Origin: Cristatella mucedo
Taxonomy: Eukaryota > Bryozoa > Phylactolaemata > Cristatellidae
Direction of reading: 5' to 3'
DNA: 64,000 nucleotides
Assembly (NCBI GenBank): GCA_009760855.2
Contig: WPIO01000004.1
Location: 12,660,501 to 12,724,500, forward strand
The notes under the pieces are model-generated. The model saw nothing but the letters and a program-made list of their open reading frames with translations. It searched no databases and was not told the DNA's origin. Every line of letters begins with the position of its first letter. The stretch's first letter is position 1. This document shows positions 14,533 to 22,958 of the stretch, one piece after another. A program made the position numbers and the translations under genes.

Positions 14533-15233
14533 ACATGTGGTTGACCCCATCCACTGGTGAAAATCCCTCGGGATACTGGGCACCCATCGATGTTACCATC
14601 GAATGGCAGCAGCCACTGCAGCAGAATCTTGTCGATTGGCCCTCCACGCAAGTGTGAAGCTAAGGTTAAAGACCTAAACGCTTGGCTTCGACCGAGAACA
14701 TTTTCCCAGAACAGGATTAAATTCAACCACAATTGAGAAGAGGTTAAGAAGCAGGTGGAGAGGTGCATGCAGCAGCATGATTCGGATCAATGGTGTGCAA
14801 TTCCAGGATGCTATAGATAACTGACATCTCCGAAAGCACGGGATCTTCTTTGGACAATAAGTTCACTTTGCTAATTAATGGATTATCAATCCTTGATAGA
14901 GAAGGCTAGCTGAAATACTTCCAAAACTTACCCGGAATGCCTTATAAATCCATTTTTCCTAGTCTCATGGGGTCCAGCATGAAGTTACAGTATATGTTAT
15001 GAAATGTTTGCATGGGAAACCATTGGCTCATATATATATATATATATTTTTTTTATTTATTTATTTATTTGATATATATATATATATTTATTTATTTATT
15101 TATTTAATATATATTTATTTATTTAATATATATATATATATATTTATTTATTTAATATATATATATTTATATATTTATTTATTTATTTGATATATATGGG
15201 AAACAAATCGGCTCATATATTTATTTATTTATT

Positions 15234-15323
<90 letters not shown>

Positions 15324-18300
15324 GGTGCTGCTAAATGAGGTAAGATTGCTAGTTTGCATTGGTGAGAAGTAACTGATTTTATCAGCCAGGATTAATTTAA
15401 GTAAAAAAGGAATGGTGAAGGTCAGCTGAGATTTAGCAGCCTCATTTATGCAGCAGCTAATGAGCCTTGGTGGCTACTACTCTGCTAACAGCAGTAATAA
15501 AGGATTGCCTGCTTCAGAGCTCAAACCCGCGATCTGAGCCCCCCTCTGCATTGCGAAAACATAAACGGACGAGTCACCTTCAATGAGCCACTGACCGAAG
15601 TCACTGACTGAGCTGAGGAGATGTAAAAATAAATTTCAGCTTACTTAAAAGTCACATGTGTACAGCAGCAGAACAGCAGCGATGGCAATCGCCTCGAATT
15701 CAGCTGAAATAAAGAAATGCCTGAAGGAGGACTCAAACCCATGACTACAGTCGCAAGGGTGAAGACCTTCCCCTGGGCTATCCTCACATTCCTAGGAGTG
15801 ACAAAAGCAATGTTTCAGGTTTCAAATTAAAAATGGAAACATATAGTGAATCGGTGACCACTAAAAGCATTTGTCGGTTACAGCTAAAAGCATTTGCCAA
15901 TAATTTGGCCTTTTGTTGAATGCCAAAAGAGGATAGTTTAATTGGCTGCTAATTGGTTTACAGCACTAGATAGGTAACGCTGAAGTTGCCAGGTCATTTC
16001 CTGCTTGAGGCAAAATTATTTTGGCATACTTCGACGGCAGACAGCATTCGGTAATTGTGCATTTTGAAATTGCTAAATTCATACATTCTACAATTAAATT
16101 GGGAAATGTGGCACTGCTTGGTGGTGCACTACCAGCAATCACAGCAGACTCGTGACTATCCCCCGCACGACAGCAAATCGCCAGAAACCACGTTATACCA
16201 TAGCCAGAGCACGGGTCATGTGAGTTTTACTTGGCAGATGCCACGTAGCAGACAAAATGCAAAATTAGGGTCCAAATTTATGATAGGTTTATTAGATTGT
16301 TTGATAATTTTTGGATTTTTGTTATGATCAAGTCACTGATAAAGGCTTGCGATAAAAATAAAAAAGCAACAGTAAAGTACATGTGGGCCGATTCAATAAC
16401 CGCATTTATATAACGACAGAAGAGCCTTACCAGATACCCTGCCCCACTTTCAGCAGACGATAAATAATTGCTTGTTTCAGGACTTGAGCCCATGACTTGG
16501 CTCGTTAAATGCGAGCACCTTATCCATAGACTAAGATCCAGGGGTGCATTGGTCAGTACCGGACCTCTTGGGTGGAGTGAGAACAAAAACTACGACTTCA
16601 GATTGCTAGTATTAAGTCTGCAGCTGACTGTCTTACCCACTTGTAAGAAACCTGGAGTAATATCATAAATATGTATGAAAAAAGGTGATCTGATTCTATA
16701 GCGTCATTTATATGCCGTGCTAGTTTGGCCCAGTGGCTGAGGTGCATCTTGACCAAAGTCAAGGTGAATGCATTTGATTGACCGGGATCGTGAGCTCAAG
16801 CCGAGTGGCCTATGTGAAGCACCTGAATAGAGATTAAATTCTCTTGGGGTGCAATACAAGTCAACTAAATTTATTTACATTTATAGGTACAGAAGAGCTC
16901 GAGCATCTATCACGCCGTGTAAGCTACTAGAGCAATAAATGCATACGTGGTGTATGACTTGAACGCCCGACTGGCAGTCGGGAGGCGAGAGAGAGCACAC
17001 TATCCCTAGTCTAAGACATACCCAATGCTTTCAGTCAGTCGGTCAGATACAAGCCAGGTCAAGCTTAATAGTCATAATAATAGGTTGTTCACAGAGCTTC
17101 ACTCTACGGGAACTTGACCTCAATCCATGCACCTTTTAACTCGCTGCACGAGAATCAATCCCCAAGGGTTAGCGATATACAAGGTATCCTCCATGCAAGA
17201 ACAAATTGGTATCACTCTAAGGCTGGCATGCTCCTACAGCAAGCATTAAGACACTCATGAGCACCGGTTAGTAGGACCTCTGGGTAGTAACATGCACTGA
17301 ATCATGCATGCATGGGTGAGCATGCATAGGTGAGCATGCGCAGGAACACGATAAGAAAAGTTCACAGGGGCAACGGGGAAACTGACCAAAGCAGATGTCT
17401 TTATCTGAGACTTGAAAAATAATAATAATCATGCATTTGTATGGCACCCTCGGAGAATTTAACCTCTTTCAGAGCATTTACATATGCTGCACAGGAAGCA
17501 CGATCGTATGGGTAGTGATAACATGCAATGTCAACCTGCATACTATTGTTAGTGGTAAAATGCACCCTGTCAGCACCCATAAGTACAAAAAGGTCAAATC
17601 AAACTGATCCGGAAAATACTGAGAGGAATGTGTGCACATTTTAGCTTTTTTAAATGTTAAGTCGGGGAATGTCGTCGCGTCAGTCTGAAGTTATACTAAC
17701 TAAAGGCACGATCTCCAAAAAGTTTTGAGTTCGGTTCGAGACATAGCTACACGATTTGAGTCAGAAGAGCAGGTACCATTATGCCTAGCCTGGTTGGGGG
17801 GTAGTTTTGATGGGCAGGCTGGAGGCATGCACGTACGTATGTATGTATGCAACTCCGTCTGTAACTCCATAAAGCCACAAAGACTATGCGATTGTTACGC
17901 TGGGGAGTTTTGTATAAGCCACTCAAAGCCTAAGCAGCTTTCGGTACCCATTCGGCAGCCAACAGACTTAGTCTAACACAACAAAGAGAAAGTAAGCAAC
18001 ATGGCTGAGTAAGGAGAATAATTGAGGTAGTGTGTAGCATGGAAGTAGCAACTCAGGGCAGCTAGAAAGGATGCGCCACAGTCGGCAGCAGGAGTGTAGA
18101 CAACGTTGCTTAAGAATTGTGGAAGTGAGTTCCACAGCCAATGACCTGCAGGGCAAAAGATTCTGTCGCAAGCGGTCTTTAAGCGGAGGAATGGAACAGC
18201 TAATTTACTGCCCGTGCAGGACTTGAGGGCACGAGAAGGCTGAAACTGGTGCAGCAGTTCAGCTAGGTATGAAGGAGCCAAGCCGTGGCAGCCCTTGTGG

Positions 18301-21300
18301 GTCAGCATAAGAACTTTGCACTCTATAAAACGGAGGGACCTAAGAGTGAGTGACAGAACCTTGAAGTCGATAGCTGCTTGATTGGACGTGGCTGCAGGTC
18401 GGCAAAAAGTGGTGTACTGTGGCAACTGCAATGCTCCGCCACGCTGGCTGACAGACATGCCTGGCTGCAGAGTTTTACATCAACTATTAGTGCTTGATTG
18501 TACAAATCGGAAGATCTGCAAATAGTGAGCTACGGAAGCCAAGTCGGGATGTCTCAAATGCATGGACCAGCTTGGATGTAATATCCGTGTGTAAGCAGGC
18601 TCGTATGTTTGCAATGTTATGTAAGTGAAAGTAGGCCGACTTTACTGTGGAGCTGATGAGGTCATCTAGTGAAAGGTCACTTTGGAACAGGACACCAAGA
18701 TTTTGTGCAGATACTATGGGAGAATTGCTGGTAGAGCCGATTTTGAGCATTATGCTTTTCAATTCCTGAGTCACACTAGGTTTGTTCATAGCTAGTCAGT
18801 TGGTTTTATCGTCAGTTGATTTGAGTTAGTTTGCTGCCATCCACGTGCAGATATTAAAACATACAGCAAGGGAGTTGAGAGAAGTTGACAAGGTTTCAGG
18901 CTGGTAGGGATCAAGCATATGGATCAAGCATAGGTACAGCCGTGTATCCTCGGCATAAAAGTGAAAGCTTAGATTGCTTGGCGATTTCATCGGCAGCGGA
19001 TCAAGCAAAGAGCCCTGGGTATTCCGTACTTTAGTGGTTCCTTATATGATTTTTGCCCGTTGACATCAATACTCTAGAGTCTCTCACTGAGATAGGATCT
19101 TAACCATTGCAGGGCAATCCCAGAGACGACCAGGCGATATTAGAGGCGCTCGAGAAAACTTGGAGATCAATAGCATCAAATGCTGCCGAGAGATCAAGCA
19201 AAACAAGTAGAGATTTCAGTACGAAAGAAGATTGCAGGTAGTGATGGTAGCAAGAAGCAAGTTCCAGAATTGCAGTGCATGCCAGCTGAAGAGTTTATCA
19301 CCAAAACGTTTCAATTTAGTGTGCGTGACAGCAAGATGACTAGATTGTGACGAGTGGGTGGTGTGAGAGCACATAAGAGGAAGTCGGGTAATCTGACTGT
19401 TGCAATCGAGTGATGTGACCTGTAAGCCAGACTGAGGATTATGAAATCGATTTGAAGCTTGACAGGGAGCAAGTGAAGATCAGATAGAAAAAGGTGTGGT
19501 GTAGCAGCTACGCCGTTGACGACAGACTAGCCGAACTGCTGAGTTATGCCCAAATGCAGCAGACTATTAAATGCACAGCCCAGAAGTCATGAATAAAGAA
19601 ATTTGCAATAATATCGACTGGATGTCACAAAAGTGCAAACAAGTTTGCCTGCAGTACTCTTCAGGCCTTAATTTTGGTAATGTTTCTTGACTGAAAGCAG
19701 GCAAGACTTGACGGAAGAGGAAATGCACTTATGTAAGCTTGACATTGCAATTTAAATAAGAAGACCGTGATGTCAATATTAGCATGTGAGACACGACAAA
19801 GAAATGATTTAGAAAAGATCAAGGTTTTTTGAGTGCACTCGGCATGTATAGTTTGATTATCGCTAAAGTTGTTTATATGTAAAACAAACAAGTGAACCAA
19901 TAAGCACGGCAGCAGGTGAAACTTTCCAAATGTTTTTGAGGTTAAGTGAGAGATGATAGACCCTAGTAACAAACATGGTCAAAACTAACAAAACAAGAAA
20001 GATGGTATCAAGCTGCAGATCGACTGCCATAAAGAGTCGAACCGTATGCTATGCGTCTCTACAATCCAAAGACTGGCTTTAATCATGAAATAAATAGGAC
20101 ACCATTTAATGCAGCTAGTCCGACATTTAGCCTACTGCTCTGCAAGCCTCTACATGACACATTCTCTAGCCTCCAACAGCAGCATGGAGAGGCCTGTGGG
20201 TTTGCTATAAAAGTCATCAAACGTCGTGGAGCTTGATTTTCTACAATCAAGGACACGGAACGACAATACCTATCCAAAATAAATTTTAAATGAGCTACTG
20301 CAGTGATTTACAAGCAGAGCTGAACTCATATTTCAAATTTCCCATTGATCCGTGAAGTATTGGCCAAGTTGTGGAATTTACAAGGCTCAAAGCTACACTG
20401 TATTTGAAACCCCAAACATGCACTTCAACAAATTGCAGACGTGTATTTGATGACCGAGGTCGTGGGCTCGAGCACAGTAGCATATGTGAATCGCCAGAAC
20501 AGTGATTAAGTTCTCCTATGGTGCTATACAAATGAATGATATATCCCTAAGTACCAAGTTTCAACAAGTTGGGACACAAGTCGCATATTATGCAGCGATC
20601 AGTAACTCTTTATTTCTAGATATGTTGCTTCGGTTTACTTCCAGGTAAGACCTAGTTTGCATCGTTGTTTTTTCCTGTATGTGGAAATCGTCACAACTTC
20701 CGACACCATTGCTAACACTTTAGTCTTTCGAAAGGTACCCTCCACAGCTAGCCATCACGTCCGATCCCTATCTAATATTAGGAACTGCCTTCCATGGTGG
20801 CTTGCAAAAAATTAACCAGCTCCTTGGTTCTGTCTCAGCTAGATTATTGTAATTCGCTTTTGGCTAGGCTGCCGAAAAAAGCCACTAGGCCACTTCAGCT
20901 AGCTATGAATATGGCTGCAAGGCTAGTTTTCAAATCCAAGAGGTCTGACCGTGTGTCTCGATTGCTAAAAGAGCTTGGATGGCTTCCGATGATCAACGGG
21001 TACAAAGAAAAGTTCTTGGGCTGACCCACAAGGCCTGCCACGACTTGGCTCCTTCATACAAAGCTGAACTGCTGCACCAGTTTCAGCCTCCTCTCGTACT
21101 CGGGTCATGCATAGAGAATAAATTAGCTGTTCCATTCGTCTGCTTCAAGATTGCTGGTGACAGAAGATTTTGCTCTTCAGGTCCTAGACTGTGGAACTTA
21201 CTTCCACAACTCTTATGCAACAGCAACTACTCTCCTGCTGCCGACTATGGCACATCCTTCCCAGCCGTCCTGAGCTGCTACTTCCACGCTACTCACTACC

Positions 21301-22892
21301 TCGACTGCTCTCCTGACAACTATGCTTCTCATTTTCTCATTGTTGCGTGAGATAATTTGCGTGAGATAAAAAAGTCTGTTGGCTATCGTATGGGTACCGA
21401 AGCCACTTAGGCTGTGAGTGCGCTATGGAAAATTCTCCTACAAAGTCTTTGTGGAGTTGCCACTTAGGCTGTGAGTGCGCTATGGAAAATTCTCCTGCGT
21501 AGTCTTTGTGGAGTTGCAGACAGGAGATACATTCCATTAGGAAAGGCTGGAGAGCAAAGACTGGTCATGTTAATGGCCGTTCACGCTGGCTAATCTGGGT
21601 CACACCTCGGCCTCGACTGGTAGGAGATCCTATAGGAACCTACATAGCACTCAGAACTTTTCAGGGATGCAACTCCCCCCCCCCTTCCCCACTCTTCAGA
21701 GGGAGAGGTATGCCGAAAAGCAAACTCCCACTTAAGTCTAATCAGACCCAGGATCAGAAAGGTCAAGGTTCAGCCTCTCGGAATTTCCAGCATACACCTA
21801 TGCCTTGGAAGCTCACCAAGTCACACCAAGTGTGACTATCGGTGCGATAGAGGCTGACCACACCGACCACGGGCATCTCGACACGACTGGATCACTTCAG
21901 CCACGTAGTTTACTCTGCCTGATCAGCACGGGTTGAGAGCAGCAGACATCCGAGAGCCGACAGGTGAACAGTTAGGGCTCTGTAGGATGCCATGTGGCTG
22001 GCCATAAGGGATGAGCCATGAAAAGCTCCATCCAATTAATGACAGCTGCCAGGGTCAAAGGATTCTTACTGAGTGCTGAGGCTGCCAGTCACGGGGCAGC
22101 CAGGCTCAACCGGCAACAGCTGTGCCATGGCTGAGCTGCACTGCCAGCCTTTTCGTGCCCTTGTGTTGGTCAGGGCAAAAAAAGTAACATCAGAGCCACA
22201 AGAATTTCCTTTATTGCTCTTTGCCCCGGTAGGACGAACCATACACTAACTCCAGAGCAAGATGTGTGAAAATATGTGTGAGTAACACGATATTTCTGTA
22301 AGCATTCTATGGGAAAACATTAACTCCCATTCGATCAGATTAATCATTCACTGGGTGGTGGGTTAGAAACCGGAGCTGAACACAATCTGGTGGTCATTCT
22401 TTAAGCCTTGCTTCTAGCAAACATACCAGCTATAAGGTCAGACTCAACTATGTGCCAGATTTTTACAATTGTAATATTTGCAATGCACCGAAACTGCACA
22501 CAGACCACGACACAAAGGTCGAGGGTTTGGTACATTGGCCAATACAGGATTGCTACTTGCAAGCAGAGGTGATTGTCGTTAAGGTGCCTCTGCCGCTATA
22601 TAAATAAGGCAACTGAGTAAGGTTTTGTTTGTTTTTGTTCTTTCTTTTTTTCGGCACCATACAAGTCCAAGCTCATGCATTCGTTCATTCCCTGATTGAG
22701 TTGGCAACCTACCGAGTTGGCCTACCCCTGCCGACCTTGAAACTTCAGAGAAAGGCTTGAATGTTGTAACATCCCCTCACGAACTAGGATCATCTTGCCC
22801 GTGCTGTTCACTCAGGGCCACTCCTTCCTTAGATAAACATTATCACTTGACCCCAGACAAGAACAACGTTTCAATGTTTGCTAACATCGGTG

Positions 22893-22958
<66 letters not shown>

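Noticed and set aside
13801-14768. His-Thr repeat proteins on the minus strand
   Set aside because: They come from reading through the (CA)n microsatellite beside Aster exon 2.
14999-15372. Ile-Tyr/Leu-rich hydrophobic 'membrane' frames
   Set aside because: They are translations of the (TA)n block.
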